64,000 bases of DNA from Luscinia megarhynchos. Taxonomy: Eukaryota > Chordata > Aves > Passeriformes > Turdidae. A model generated the notes under the pieces. The model was not told the origin of the DNA. It worked only from the letters and a program-made list of their open reading frames with translations, and searched no databases. A program made the position numbers and the translations under genes. This document shows, piece by piece, positions 1 to 12,402 of this stretch (position 1 is the stretch's first letter; the number at the start of each line of letters is the position of its first letter). The stretch is from NCBI GenBank assembly GCA_034336665.1, contig CM067592.1, positions 44,793,761-44,857,760 on the forward strand, in the 5' to 3' direction.

Positions 1-1922
1 CTTACACTGGATAAATTATTATTTTGAGAAGTTTTATGACTGGAATGAGCCAATCAAACATAATCCGACATTGTGAAAAAAAAGTAAAATTGAGAAAGAC
101 AACTTTTTCTTTACAAAAGAAGCATTTTTCTACTATTTTAGTAGAAGGCAAAAGCTCTTTGCATAGGAAGGTGGAAAATGGTGATTTCTTATGGTGCAAT
201 GGATTATGCAATATTCTTCTGGCATCCCAACACTTTTTAACATGGACTCTACTGTTTGCCAAAGATGCCTGTCAACATAGTTACATACCCTACAGCATCA
301 TATCCTATGTCTCTGAGGAGTCCTAGTACTGATAGTTCATTTCAGGATTTGGAGTGGAAAAAACAAATAAAGAAATTACAGGACTTAGCATCAGGAGGGT
401 GTGGTTTTTTTATAAACTCTCTATTGAAGTTGCTCAGACTCTGTTAAGTAGTGCATAAAATTGTATTTTTTAGAGATAATACTATTAAGAAAAAAGATCA
501 AAGTATAGAAAAACTTACTTCAGGTGCTGCTAATCTCAAATTGAGCAGTGTAGAATGGGTGTGGCATGCTGTGCAGATCCCCCTATAGGAAGTTTACTCT
601 TTTTTTGTTCATCTTGCAATATTTTCTTGGAAGGAAAATAATCCTATTCAACAATTTCATTGTTCAAGTAAAGGGAGTTCTTACATGAACTTGTTGTTTC
701 GCTGTTAGACAGAGACAAGGGCATGCATGTGGTGTAATCACCAATGTGAAGCGGGACCTGGCTGTAGGTTTCTCTGCTACAGTCAGCCAGGTCTGTTTAT
801 CCTGTGATTAATAGGTGCACACTGCTCGAGACAGTCTGAAGGCCAAGCTGTGCATGTCACACAGCAGAGCAGAGCAAGCACAGCCCTGCCTCTTGTCCAC
901 TCACACTGCCTCCTGCATGGATCACTAGCTCTGTGTACAATGGTCTTCCACTTAGATCCATTACGTGGAGTCTGCTGATTCAGTAGCATAAGGTGTTCCT
1001 TTGTTTATGCTTTTGTTTCAAATACTCAGAGATTCTGAGTGTCTCTGGTGCTGCTTAGTTAATTTAAGCTTTACTTTTGTGAATAGTGTAGCAAGGCAGA
1101 ATTCTATCTGCTGCAGGTAAGGAAGGGTAAGGATGGATATTTCTGAACGAGGAGACAAAAATCTCATATCCTGGGTGAAATGCAGCCTTCAAACTCATCG
1201 TTACAAAGAACTGCTAAAAGTGTGTCCTCTAAGTGAGGACCCAGACTCCACCTGTGCTGATCCTCATCCCAGAATCCTCTGACAGGGACCTATGTTCTTT
1301 TTAAGGTCTCACTAATTTTGGTATTGGAGGTGCCAGACATCTTTTCCGTACTACATTTGACTGCTAATGACAGCTCCTAGTGAGGTGGGGGGAATTAAGT
1401 TTAGTCAACTTCAACTGGAGCATTAGGAAGACATTAGCAAATTACTCACACTCTAGACCTCTTTTTTGAAGTGAAATTAACTCAACTTTTTCCAGCTTTC
1501 TCTGTCACATTTTCTGAACCTCTCTCCTTGAAATCTCTCTGGACAAGTACTGACTTCTCCAGTTAACACAAACTTAAAAATGTACTGGAAGACAGTAGTT
1601 GCCTTTCAGATAAAGCAATGCACTTTTAATATACACCAATACCAAGCTGCATCTCCCTGACATACATTAAATTATTTTTTATCCAATATAACTCAGAATC
1701 CTTTTCTGCCTTTCTGTTGACTAACTGATACTTCCCCATTTACTTGTATCTTTAACTCTTCCTTCATTATTTTTGGAATCCATTATTGCATCTGCTGCCA
1801 TTACTAGCTCTTCTGTTGGGATCCTGGCTCCTGAGGTCAGATGGCTGGCATATGGTCCTCCTTACTCTTGTCATGCCTTGGCTATTAGCTTTTATATTTT
1901 CCAGACTCTCTGCTGCTTGGTA
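1..1922. other. Unique non-coding stretch
   Basis: No gene, repeat tail or RNA gene could be recognised here. Open frames are under 105 codons and occur on both strands with no splice context. The sequence is AT-rich and looks intergenic or intronic. Confidence 0.6.
1916..1920. repeat. Left target-site duplication of LTR 1923-2310
   Basis: CTTGG here matches CTTGG at 2311-2315. If an inserted T at 1921 is allowed, the copies extend to CTTGGA. Confidence 0.6.
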
Positions 1923-2310
1923 TGTAACTCTGAAACACGTTAGATCTCAGTAAGTTCTCTTCCCAGGGTGATTAGACAAAACAACCCCTTCCCCAGCTAG
2001 ACAATCAAGGACACCAATTACCTAAAAAGCATAAACAATGGCAAAGGGGAAAGGGGGTAAGCCAGGAGGCTGAGACTTCATAGCCTGGGGTTGTGGTTGC
2101 ATAATTGACCCCAATATTTATAATTTATAAATTTATAATTTACCCCAAAATTTATAAAAATGTACATCTCATGACTGGAAGGCATCTTGGATTCGACTTG
2201 GGTGTAGCTCTGGCCAGGCTCTTGCCCAAGGCACAACCTTTCAATAAATACCTATTTTATTCCTTTTACTCTATCTAGTCTCAGTTCCAGGTCAGCCTTT
2301 CCAGGCATCA
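1923..2310 (+). mobile_element. Solo LTR, avian endogenous retrovirus (ERVK-like)
   Basis: The element begins TGTAACTCTG and ends GGCATCA. CTTGG lies just upstream (1916-1920, followed by TA) and CTTGGA follows the end (2311-2316), so a 5-6 bp target duplication with a one-base change is likely. A poly(A) signal AATAAA sits at 2243-2248, about 60 bases before the end, and an AT-rich TATA-type block with a repeated ACCCCAA...TTTATA unit lies at 2110-2160. That promoter and poly(A) order is what an LTR needs on the + strand. No gag, pol or env sequence is next to it, so it is a solo LTR left by recombination. The class is inferred from the 6-bp duplication and the general look of the U5 end. 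Confidence 0.75.
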
Positions 2311-4403
2311 CTTGGATTGGATACAACTTTTGCAGGTTGTACTATTCAAGCTGATAATTAAAATACTGAGAAGAATGGGATCAGACTGAAACCCTGTGGG
2401 GGTCTCCTAGCCTTCTACCCTTTGAACTCAACAGGTTTTCAGTGGGAACTCTTGTTTCAAGCCACATTTTGAAACAACTCTGTTCTCATCACAAACTGCT
2501 TGTATGTATCTAAATGCACACTCTGGAAGGAAAGCTTAACACAGAGCTTATGGGCTCAACTCCTTCCTCACCTCTGCAGACTTAGATGACACTCTTGGAA
2601 AGATACACTTTAGGAACAGGGATTATTTCTTACCTTTGACTAAAGAGTCTTTCCATGGTCATCTTACACCTTGCATGTGTCACTGAAGGAGCCAAGACAT
2701 AAAATAGCTAGATGGGCCAGCTTAGTGCAGTCCTGTATATTTTTGTATTCCCTTGTCATGCATTGTTTTGCAGGCAAATATTTCTCAGAATTCAGTAGAG
2801 AATATGTCTTTATAGCAGTGACTGAAAGAACTTCAGTGGCAGTAGGCAATGTCCTGAAACCAGACAGAACATGGATGAGACTGCTGTCCTTCTGAAGTTC
2901 AACTGTGGGCCTTGAAAAGATAACACCAGTAAGCTGGTTCACATTTTCATGCATCTTGTTCCACGTTTAAGTTTGCTCCTCTGACTTTCTAGGTAATTCT
3001 CATATTTAAACATTTTTCATGATCCTACAACTTCAAAATCTTTGTCCTTCCCCTCAAATTCATGTAAGATTTTGTCATCCTTCCACTCTGTGAGAACAAA
3101 GAAAGCAATGAGAGCTTATCAGAACAAAGGGAATGGAAAGGAACTGTTTACAATATAAATAGAAAAGTGGCATTTAGGTGTAGTTTCTGCTAGTCCTGTA
3201 GGATGGAAATCACAGTGTGCTTCAAAGAAGCATGTTTCCTGAATTTCAGTTTGAGTAAGGCTTGTTGTTACAGGCTCTTAAGGAAAAAAATAAAAAAGCA
3301 GAAGCAATTTGAAAAGAAAGCACTATTTTATATGTTTCTTCCATACCAGAATTATAGGGTTTTATAAGCTAGTTGAAGAAAACAATTTGCACAATGCTAT
3401 TCTTCAAATAAAACTAACAAGAATACTTGTGATGGGTCGATGTTTGGGCAAGCTTTTAGTATGAGTGGAGGTAAGCAAAAGAAGCCTATGGATAATTGGT
3501 TATGTTCTTGTGGCATTTCTGTCTTTCCTTTTAGCTCTCTTCTTTGGTAAAAGTAGACTCTTTTACAGTTTTCTCAAATTTATATGTATTCTGAGAGCTC
3601 AAAATATTTCTTCCATATCAGATAAAAATTCCACCTTCTAAGAAGACAGACATTTTTGGCTGTGGAGCAGGAGTGGGTTTCAACAGTTAAACTAGAGGAC
3701 TGAGAAACAATTAAAGGCTTAGTTTAATTTGATTAGCATGATTAGTAGGAGAAAATTTTGAAAGCTGGGATAGTTGAACAAGGGATGAGCTGCAGAAGCA
3801 GCTGCAACTTATTCAAACAAAGAACTGCTTAAATCAGATAGTGCAAATGGGCTATATTACTGGAGATACCTACACAGGATCCAAATTAAATCTCATTATT
3901 TTAGGAATTTTGCTGGCACTTCTGCTAAATATTGTTTTCAGATCATAGAAAATGCAGTGTGTTAACAATGGGAACCAAAACTGCTTACAACTTTGAAAGA
4001 ACTGAAAAGCAGGGTTAAAAGAGATGTCAGCAAGAGACCAGTAGGGTGTGAAAGCTGGGGGTTGGGGGGGTGATACAGCACAGCATGGTGTGAAATTGAG
4101 AGAGATAAGAGAAAGACCCACATTCAGTTTATAGAAATGGTGAAGGCCATGAATTGTTTTTTTCTGAATAATCATGTATGTAAATGACCAAATATAAACT
4201 AATCACTTTTTGCAGTAATTGTTAAGTAACTTTTAGTAATTATGCAGGCAGCCTCATTCTACATTAGCATGAAACTCATTACTTCCTGGCAGTCTTTTTC
4301 CCCCTAGTAAAGTAAACAGTAAGTCATTTGGAGACAATGGCATTTGCTACGATTTTGGTCCATATTTATGAAAAGTTTTGGCATCTTTGGGGGTTTTGGT
4401 TTC
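2311..4403. other. Unique non-coding stretch
   Basis: AT-rich sequence with no recognisable repeat family or coding exon. Short open frames (up to 101 codons) lack supporting signals. Confidence 0.55.
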
Positions 4404-4420
4404 TTTTTTTTTTTTTTTTT
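4404..4420. repeat. Poly(T) run of 17, followed by AATAAA
   Basis: An uninterrupted run of 17 T residues followed directly by AATAAA (4421-4426). No gene or retrocopy body was recognised on either side, so it is listed as simple low-complexity sequence. Confidence 0.85.
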
Positions 4421-4912
4421 AATAAATCTATACACTGACTGGAGGATTTTGAATGCTGACATGGATATTCTAGAGGTCAAAAGCCTCATTGCTTTACACA
4501 GACAAAACATGAACAGGACAAATATTTGGAGATAGGCTGTCATGGGCCACATTCTATAATGTTTAGCTCTGTAGAAGCAGCTACTGAATAATTGGAACAA
4601 TGTTTTATTTCTAAATACTGTGATCTGATAAATATCTTCCAGTGGTGAAGTGTGAAACATGGTACTTTGTATAATAAACACTCTAAAGGATGGTGTGTGT
4701 ACATTCCCATTAACATATTGTAAGGTCTACAAATTACTGAAATGGGACCAGTAACATCTCCATACAAGGCTTCTGTATGGTAATATAAAATTAACAAAAG
4801 CTCTTAACTTGAACTGACATAAAAATCACACTATGCAACACCTTCCTCTATGTATGTTTTTACATTTCTAGGGCAGAAATCAGGAAAAAAGTGTGATCCA
4901 CTGTGATCCACC

Positions 4913-5570
4913 TCACAGAATCACAAACTCACGAAGTTGTATCACAGCTGCAGCAGCTGACATTGGCAGGAACAGCTGGAGGCTCTCTATTTCACTCCCT
5001 CACATATGTTCAGCTGCACAGGGTTGCCCAGCCTGTGACAGTCTGCAACGTTGGAGACTCCGCAGACTCTCTGGGCAGCCTGTTCGAGTGCTCAGCCACA
5101 ACCAGAACAAAAATGTGTGTTCTTATGTACTTGTGTGCTCATTGCCTCTTATCCTGTCACCACCAAGAGGAGTCAGTCTCCCTCTTCTTTATTCCCTCTG
5201 TTTAGCTATTTAAATATATTGGTAATATCCCCCTGAGCCTTCATCTCTCTGGGCTAAACAGTCACAGCTCTCTCCTATCTTCTTGTACAAAAGATGCTCT
5301 GTCCCCTTAAGATTCTTTCTGGTCCTTCACGGCTCAGGGACAGCTTGTTGTCCACCAGGATCCCCAGGTCCTTCTCCACAGAGCTGCTTTCCAGTAGGTC
5401 AGCCCAAGCCTGTGCTGGTGCCTGGGGTTGTTCTTCCCCAGGTGCAGGACCCTGCACTGGCCTTTGTTGAATTTCAGACAGTTCTTCTCGGCCCATCTCT
5501 CCAACTTGCTGAGGTCCTGAAGGGCCACACAGCTCTCTGGGGTGTTGGCTGCCAGACAAACTTGGTGAGG
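4913..5570 (-). mobile_element. CR1 LINE fragment: ORF2 C-terminus plus 3' UTR
   Basis: Read on the minus strand this covers the end of the CR1 reverse-transcriptase ORF and its 3' tail. Recognisable translated stretches include [35 protein letters not shown] and [13 protein letters not shown], the hallmark of the CR1 ORF2 carboxy end. The low-coordinate end (4913-4935) carries the CACAGAATCACA-type octamer tail. The middle (5050-5260) matches the CR1 region that in reverse reads as CTCTGGGCAGCC and CCTTCATCTCTCTGGGCT. The coding part has frame changes between about 5330 and 5340, so it is a dead 5'-truncated copy, which is usual for CR1. Confidence 0.9.
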
Positions 5571-5597
5571 AGGCATTCTGTCTTTGCTTGCTGGCAA

Positions 5598-5815
5598 CTC
5601 CTGTCCTTGAGCCATCCTGAGGGCCCACTGCTGGTTCATGGCCAGCTTGCTGTCCACCAGGACCCCCAGGTCCTGCCGTGCAGTGCTGCCACCCAGACGG
5701 CTGCCACCCAGAGTCTGTGCATTTTTTCCTCTCTGTGGGCAAGACTGCATCTTCCCTTCTTGCTCTACGTCAGATTGCTGTTGGTCCAGTTTTCCAGCTC
5801 CCTATGAATTGAAAC
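5598..5815 (-). mobile_element. Second, older CR1 fragment abutting the first
   Basis: Minus-strand translation gives [15 protein letters not shown], the same ORF2 motif that occurs about 260 bases downstream (in CR1 sense) in the neighbouring fragment as [11 protein letters not shown]. The sequence further 5' (5690-5815) follows an older CR1 subfamily whose reverse text contains GTGCATTTTTTCCTC and GTCCAGTTTTCCAGCTCC. This is therefore a separate insertion, interrupted by or adjoining the 4913-5570 copy, not a continuation of it. Confidence 0.7.
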
Positions 5816-6046
5816 ATAGCCATCTGATTTATCGGTAATTCTTGGCACATTATAATAATGGCATTTCTTTCAGATTTAGTACTAACTACTGCATGCATAA
5901 TGAGATTTTGTTTATTTGTCTTCTTGCTTGCTCTTTTGGGGAAGGAAGACTGTCATTTTCTGTTTAACACTTTAAAAAGTTATCCTTTTACTGGGAGAAC
6001 CCACATCTTTTTATAACTCGGAAAAATTAAATATAATTTTATTCAG

Positions 6047-6051
6047 AAAAC
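6047..6051. repeat. Left target-site duplication (AAAAC) of LTR 6052-7216
   Basis: AAAAC here is repeated exactly at 7217-7221, directly outside the TG and CA ends of the LTR. Confidence 0.85.
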
Positions 6052-7216
6052 TGTAGGGGTTTGGCACTGGCTAGAAGCCAGGCACCCACGAAAAGCCATT
6101 CACTTATTCTTCTCTGCTATAGCTGAGCAGAGGAGGGGGAAAGAAAAACCAAAAGGTTCATGGGGTGAGATAAGGATTAGAAAGAAACACCCTAAGTCAA
6201 AACAGGCTCAAAAGATATAAAGAGAAATTTATTAACAGAATTCAAAAAGGATAATGACAACCAAAATAAACCTTTAGAACACCTTCCCGCCTCCCCCAGC
6301 CCGTCTTTCCTTCCCACTGACAGCACAGAAAGACAAAACATAGGGATTTTAGTCAGTTTGTCATTCTTAAAACATCTTTCTTCAGTTCATTTAGGGAGAG
6401 GAGTCTCTTTTGTTATATCATGAGGTTCTTCCCATGGGAGACTCTAATTCAGGAGTAGCAGTCCTGCCCAACCTGCTGTGGGAGCCTCCCATGGGTAAAG
6501 GGCCTTCCCAAACTACAAGGGTGGGTCATTTTAGTTCATGAGTCTTTAGTTCATGAGTCTTTTAGGGATGAGCTGTTCTAGTTTGGAAGCAAGGGTCCTC
6601 TTCCTCTATCTTTTTTCTCTCTGCTCGAGTTTCCCATGGTATCACAGCTTTTCAGCATCCACACGCTCCTGCACGAGCGCCTTTTCTCACGGGCTGCAGG
6701 TGAATTCTGCATCCCCCCTGCACTTCATGAGTTACAGGGAAACTGTTATGTTATAGTCGTCACCATGGCTTTCAGAAGAATCTGAGTTCTGACATCCAGA
6801 GTTCCTCCTCCTCCTCCTCCTCCTCCCCCCCTCCTTTTCACCGACCATAGTGTTGCCATGTTGCTCTCATGTGTCTTCAGCTTTCCCTTTTCTCTGACTT
6901 TGGAGAGAATTGGTGCTCCTAGGTTTGTTTGTTCCCAAGTTCTATCAATTGACAAGTTTTTACATGGCTTGGATGGCCCTCCAGCCCCCCACCCCACTGA
7001 AGAATAAAGGTAACTTGTGTAAGATTTGTTCTTTCTTAAATGTGCCATCACAGAGACATTATTGACTTCTCTAATTGGGCTAGTAACATATCACCAGAGC
7101 CTTCATGAATTGGCTCTGCTGGACACTGTACAGTCTTCAAGCAGCTTCTCTCTCAGAAAATGGCTTTGTGGCTTCTCCCACCCCCACTAAAAGTCAGACT
7201 GTGTTAAACCAACACA
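6052..7216 (-). mobile_element. Complete solo LTR, avian ERVL-type, inverted
   Basis: The element runs from TGTAGGGGTTTGG to CCAACACA, so on the minus strand it begins TGTGTTGGTTT and ends CCAAACCCCTACA. It is flanked by a perfect 5-bp duplication AAAAC. The end at 6060-6110 (GGCACTGGCTAGAAGCCAGG then CACCCACGAAAAGCC) and the start at 7150-7216 match a widespread avian LTR family as I recall it. A minus-strand AATAAA is at 6228-6233. Length is 1165 bp, and no retroviral coding sequence adjoins it. Inside are a 14-15 bp tandem duplication around TTCATGAGTC (6533-6563) and a (CTC)n run (6803-6826). Five-base duplications are typical of ERVL and some ERV1 elements. Confidence 0.9.
6803..6830. 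repeat. (CTC)n microsatellite inside the LTR
   Basis: Eight tandem CTC units followed by a short C run, embedded in the LTR at 6052-7216. Confidence 0.9.
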
Positions 7217-7221
7217 AAAAC
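7217..7221. repeat. Right target-site duplication (AAAAC)
   Basis: Exact copy of 6047-6051 immediately after the CA terminus of the LTR. Confidence 0.85.
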
Positions 7222-10200
7222 ATAACAGAATTAAAAGTATTAGGGCTGAGAATCAGTCCTGTATTATATTTCTCTATCAAATCTTTCTTCTATCCTTAAT
7301 TTTTTAAGGATAATTTTTTTAAGCTTTGTTTTTTAAATTTTTAAGTAACTGCAGTGTGATTTTGCTTTTGCATGAGAATGCTTTTTTTCCTGCCTGCTTA
7401 CTTTATTTAACAGAAAAAAATTGCTTTGTATACAAAGCCTGAATCTAAGAGAGATTTTCTCCCATTGACATCACCAATGACTTAGTGATACTGACAGTTT
7501 CTTTTTCCTGTGCTGTAGCTGTGCTTAATGCAGAAGAAAGCAACTCCAGCAGTGGGAGAGACCAGGCAGGATACCTCAATGCTATTCCATTCATCGGCTA
7601 AGACAATATAAGAAACTACATTTGGAAGTTTATTGATAGCCAGACCAACACACAGGGATTATTCTGCTTGGCTGTGGATTTTAAGTTCTTGGTAGTTATC
7701 TCGAGAACTTATCTCAGGTAGTTATTTCTATTGCAAGTGACCATCACTTGGTTGGATGTTTGTAAAGTCATAGAGAAATGGCCAAAACACATCTGGAATA
7801 ATCCAAGGATCCCCTTTGTTGACTCCATTACACCCAGAATCAGTGACTGTACTTTTAATCCAATGCCACAGTGATTATTGAGATATTAAGAGATATTTTG
7901 TTATCTTACTACTTCAGTTTAGCATTGATCTTGTAAATAATACTTTCTGTATCTATATTAATAGGTCTGGATTTTCAGGGAAGTATTCCTGGTATATATT
8001 TGCAGGGACTGATGGACTGTAATCCATGTTTCTGATTACCTGCACACTGTCCCAAACTGGATCTTTCAGGGAACATTTGCCACAAAGTCACTTGGCATCC
8101 AGCCGCTCACAGTGGAAACTAAGAGAGTTTACCAAGGGGTCCACCCCTACCATGCTGCTAGAAATGCCTGGGATATTCCTGGGCTAACTTTCTAGGATGG
8201 ATGCAGCCTGCAGGCCTGATTTCAACACTGAGCAGTCTCACTGTATCTATTACACCTACCTGTACCTGTAAATAAAGTTGAAGACTCCAGTGGATATTTG
8301 CCATCTTGGAGCTACAACACGGGTGATTAAAGACATGCCATCTATTATTTTCTAATGATAAGCCATAAAGCATTATCTTTTAGCCTCTAGCACATCTCCA
8401 GGAAGGTTTTAATTTAACCAGTATGTCAGTTCTGTGGGCTCTTCTGTCCCTGATGCAAAGGGAAGACAGGATCTACTGTGCTTAACTCTGCTTTTAATCA
8501 CAGGCCAGCAAGCTGTAAAAATCCTTCAAATATTTATCACTGCTAATTTACTGAGGATTCTGCAGCTTTTCACCAGTGACTCCAACTTCTGGTCCTGTTA
8601 AAAGCTTTGACATTTAAACAACAAACAACAGAAGGACCCTTTCTGTGGAGTCAGATGCAAAGGTAGTGTCTCCCTCTTGTTTTCCAGCTTTAGGTTGATC
8701 CTTCGAAAATTTTTTCTTTCTGGATGTCTGTACAGATGCTTTGCTAACATCTTGTACTGGATAGCTCTGCTCCACTCTGCTTTTCTTGCCTGATATTAGG
8801 AGAGGGAACAGCCTCTGCTCTCAGAAGTGGATGTTAGCAGACTAGAGGAATGGAATTTTCCAAGGAAGTTTGTCACCTGCTGAAGGCTGGAGACCTCCCT
8901 GAATGAAATGCAATTGCACACCATTCAAAGTCTACTGATAAAGGTGGTGCGTGTCTACCCAAACTGACCCCAGGAGTGTTTTTCCTGCAGCAGGTTTGCC
9001 TTCACCAGGAGACCATCACTGCTGTTCCACAGCCTGCACTGACAGAATTCCTTGGTACCAGAGTGCCTCTCTGCATTTCATTTCCCACATGCAGTTTCTG
9101 ACCACTCTCTACTTCCTAACATCCTTTCCATTCTGTCTGGCCACTTATGCCCAGACAACAGTCTACTACAACGCACATGTCCTGATGTGGGACTTTATAG
9201 ATTCAGCATGTGAAACTTCTGGCACGTGTCATTTCCCTGGCACATTTCACGTGTCTTTTATGCCTTGACCTTTGGTGGACTAGAGCAGGTATGTGACACC
9301 ACATGTCATCTCTGCCTTCACCTACGTTCTCTGACATCTCACATGCTGCCCTGATCGATGTTGTAATTTGACAGAACAAGATAAAAATTTCAGTCTCCTC
9401 TGCAGATTTTCCTCTACATTTGCATTTATGACGCATGAGCCCCCAAAATGGGCATCTTAAAACAATGGAAGAAACAGCAGAAAGACGGCATAAGCATCTA
9501 GGAAAAGGACAGATTAAGATACTGGCCACAAGCAAGTGTTTTACAGTGACCCGAGTTACATAATTTTAGCTCAATTGTTTGGCTGTTCTAGCGAAGACTG
9601 AGGAGTTGTATGCAATATTCTTACTTTCGCCAGCAGCTCAGAGACACAGCAACATCATCTGACCATTTTTGCCTTTGGGGTTTTCTTTGGGGATTTGATT
9701 TTATTTTATTACAATTTGGGCATATATTTTAGGGATACCTGCCGTATCGCTTACCTGAATGTTCCTGCCTTGTGGAAGTCTATTCTGGTCTGGATAAAGG
9801 AACTTAAGATTTCTGTGGTGAGCATCACTTCTGACAAGACAGTGGGCATGAGTAGAATTCAAGCAAGCTGACTGTTTATGGAATGACCCAAAGCAGGGCA
9901 CTGCACCATAACTCACAAAGACAGCTGCTTAGTGTCAAAGAGAGGAGAATCAGTATGGCATGGGAATGAGACATCAGTCTGTGGGTTACAGTGACATCCT
10001 TTTGTCTCTGCACAAATGCACTAAAGGTACTTGTCAGACTTTCTTCCTCTTCTGATCATCTCATCAACCAGTTCTCCCCAGAAAGAAACAATGTTCTTCA
10101 GGTGGGTTTGGAAATGTGGCTTTTTCATGGCACGTATTACTAGCACCAACAAGAAACCTTTTTTAATGTTTCATGGACATCTGCCTCACCATTTTGGAGT

Positions 10201-12402
10201 TTAAAATATAGAAGGATTGTTTCCAATTTTATTCCATTTATCAGGATATGAGAGTTTCAATTTGGTTGTCAGAAACTTAAATGGATTGAGAATCGTTTTT
10301 GAAGTCAAAAATTATTACACCTTTGTGAGAGAAAAGAATCAGGATACTTGAGGGAAATGGATTTGTTAGGATGGGAGAAAGACATCTTAGCTGGTGATTC
10401 ACACTATAATGATGTCTGACTCTTTTATTCTGAGCAGGAGCTACAAAGAGATGATTTTTCTACCTATTGAAGAGATTCAATGAGGACATATCAGCACAGC
10501 TAGGACTTATTTTCTCTTTGTCTGTGTTCCCTCAGATACAATTTTCTAAGTTTCACATTTTAGGAACAAACTTTTCCTGTAAGTCAAGACAATACTTACT
10601 CAAGAGGTGAGCTACTAAGGACGATACACAGTCATGTTACAGGATCATTGGACAGGTCTGTAAAAAAATGGGACTTCCAGACTCCTTAAAGGACAACAAA
10701 CAGAATATAACTTTATTTGTATAGGATGAAAACTGGCTGACCCATGGCATTATTTATGCTATTAAGTCATTGTAAAACTGTGGTTTTCTGTGGGGGAAGA
10801 AGGGCAACTCCCAGACAGGCCATGATGCTGGAGATGTCATAAATCTCCTCTGTTTTTCAGGTTATAGCATGCAGTGAGAACAGAGTTCAAAGTGGGTGAT
10901 GCTCTTGGAAATGACTAGTAGAACTATTCTCTAAACCAGAAACTTTCCAAGCCTGATTGCTGCAGTCAGCCTGCAAGGCTTTCTTTGTAAGGTGTCTTAC
11001 TGAGAGTGAAATAGCATTTTCTATAGGCACTCTTCTGGTAATTAATAATATTTACTATTTTCCTCATTATTTCCAGTGTAATACATACAGCATTCCAAGA
11101 ACTACTAACTGCAATTCTTCCACCATCATTCACTGAATATCAGGCAGGTGAGATTGTTGCACTGGCCAAGAAAAAAATATTTAAGCCTTGCACTGGATTT
11201 CCAGCCTGAATGGGCTAAGCCTGGGATGGCAACCCACCTGATGCTATCCTAGAGATATTATCTATAACTAGGTATTTATTATTTTGATTGATGTGTTCAT
11301 ATGCTCCCAGGTAAACACAAATGTTAAAGTGTTAAAATGAATAGTTAATTAGAGGAACTACTACTCATAACAACAAGAATTGAATACTGTGATAGTGATA
11401 ACAGTTTTGTGATGGAGCACTAATGTCTCCTGTCTCCTCTGTTTGTGTAGACTGTTCAAAGAAATATCTATTCCTCACATTTACCAAGCTGCTCCAGGTG
11501 GGAACTCTGAAGGAATGGAGTGAAAGTAATACCAAGGAAATTGTTAAAAATTTGCCCATGAAGAAAACAAGGTTGAGAGGGACAAGAGCTGTTCAGGCTC
11601 CATTCCACTTTCCTTCCCAGCGGCTTCTTTGTAATTCAAATGTCATAAGCTAGATCAGTATATCTACAATGAGGTCTTCAGTCTCTTCTTTCAAGGGTCT
11701 TGTCTCTTCCAAAAGGGAAATGTGACAGTTTAAAGTGGAATGGTTCGTGCAGGTGATTTTCTTTAAAGCACTGAAATAAATCCAACAAACAGAACATAAT
11801 AAACCCCACATACCAAACAAAGAGAATAAACTTGTCTTGCAGTTTGGGGGTTTTTTTTGGACTTTCTGGAAAGAAGACAAAAAAACCCTTGGCTATCTCA
11901 TCAGATATCCTGGCAGTTGCTACAGACTGTACAATTTGACTGCATCAGGAAAAGAAAGTCTATTTTTACACACAGCTGAAAGTTTTGTTCTTCAAGTGTC
12001 TGAGTCTAGAAGGTGAAAGCAAACCAGAAAATAAAATTGTGAGACAGATCAGCTTGAAGCATTATAATGTTTGTTCCTACTCATTAGAGCAGTGAAAGCC
12101 TCAACAAATCTTTTACCAACTGAAGTCAGAGTAGAATGAAATGTCATAGAACTCTGCAGGACTGCAGGAGGCCTTTCCAGAACAGTAGAATCCCAGAGAA
12201 GGAATCTATATTTGGGAAACAAAAAACAGGGATAAATGGCTTCTACTCTTTCTTTCACTGTTCATAAAATTTCCTCTGAATACATGGCTTTCAGTCCAGC
12301 ATCTAAATTACACATCCAGAAAAAAAATGAACCATTCCAAATTGAGTAGGGTTTTTTCCCTGATTGAAGATGTTATAAATGGGTATTGGATGTGTTCGAT
12401 TT
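7222..12402. other. Long unique non-coding stretch
   Basis: About 5 kb with no recognisable repeat family, microsatellite of note or coding exon. Open frames reach only 110 codons and none sits between plausible splice sites that I could find. Treat as intergenic or intronic sequence. Confidence 0.5.

Noticed and set aside
4404..4426. Poly(T) plus AATAAA as a retrocopy tail or poly(A) site
   Set aside because: The signal and tract are in the wrong arrangement for a retrocopy tail, and no gene body adjoins.
5283..5807. 174-codon + strand open frame
   Set aside because: Antisense to the CR1 ORF2 fragments; no independent coding evidence.
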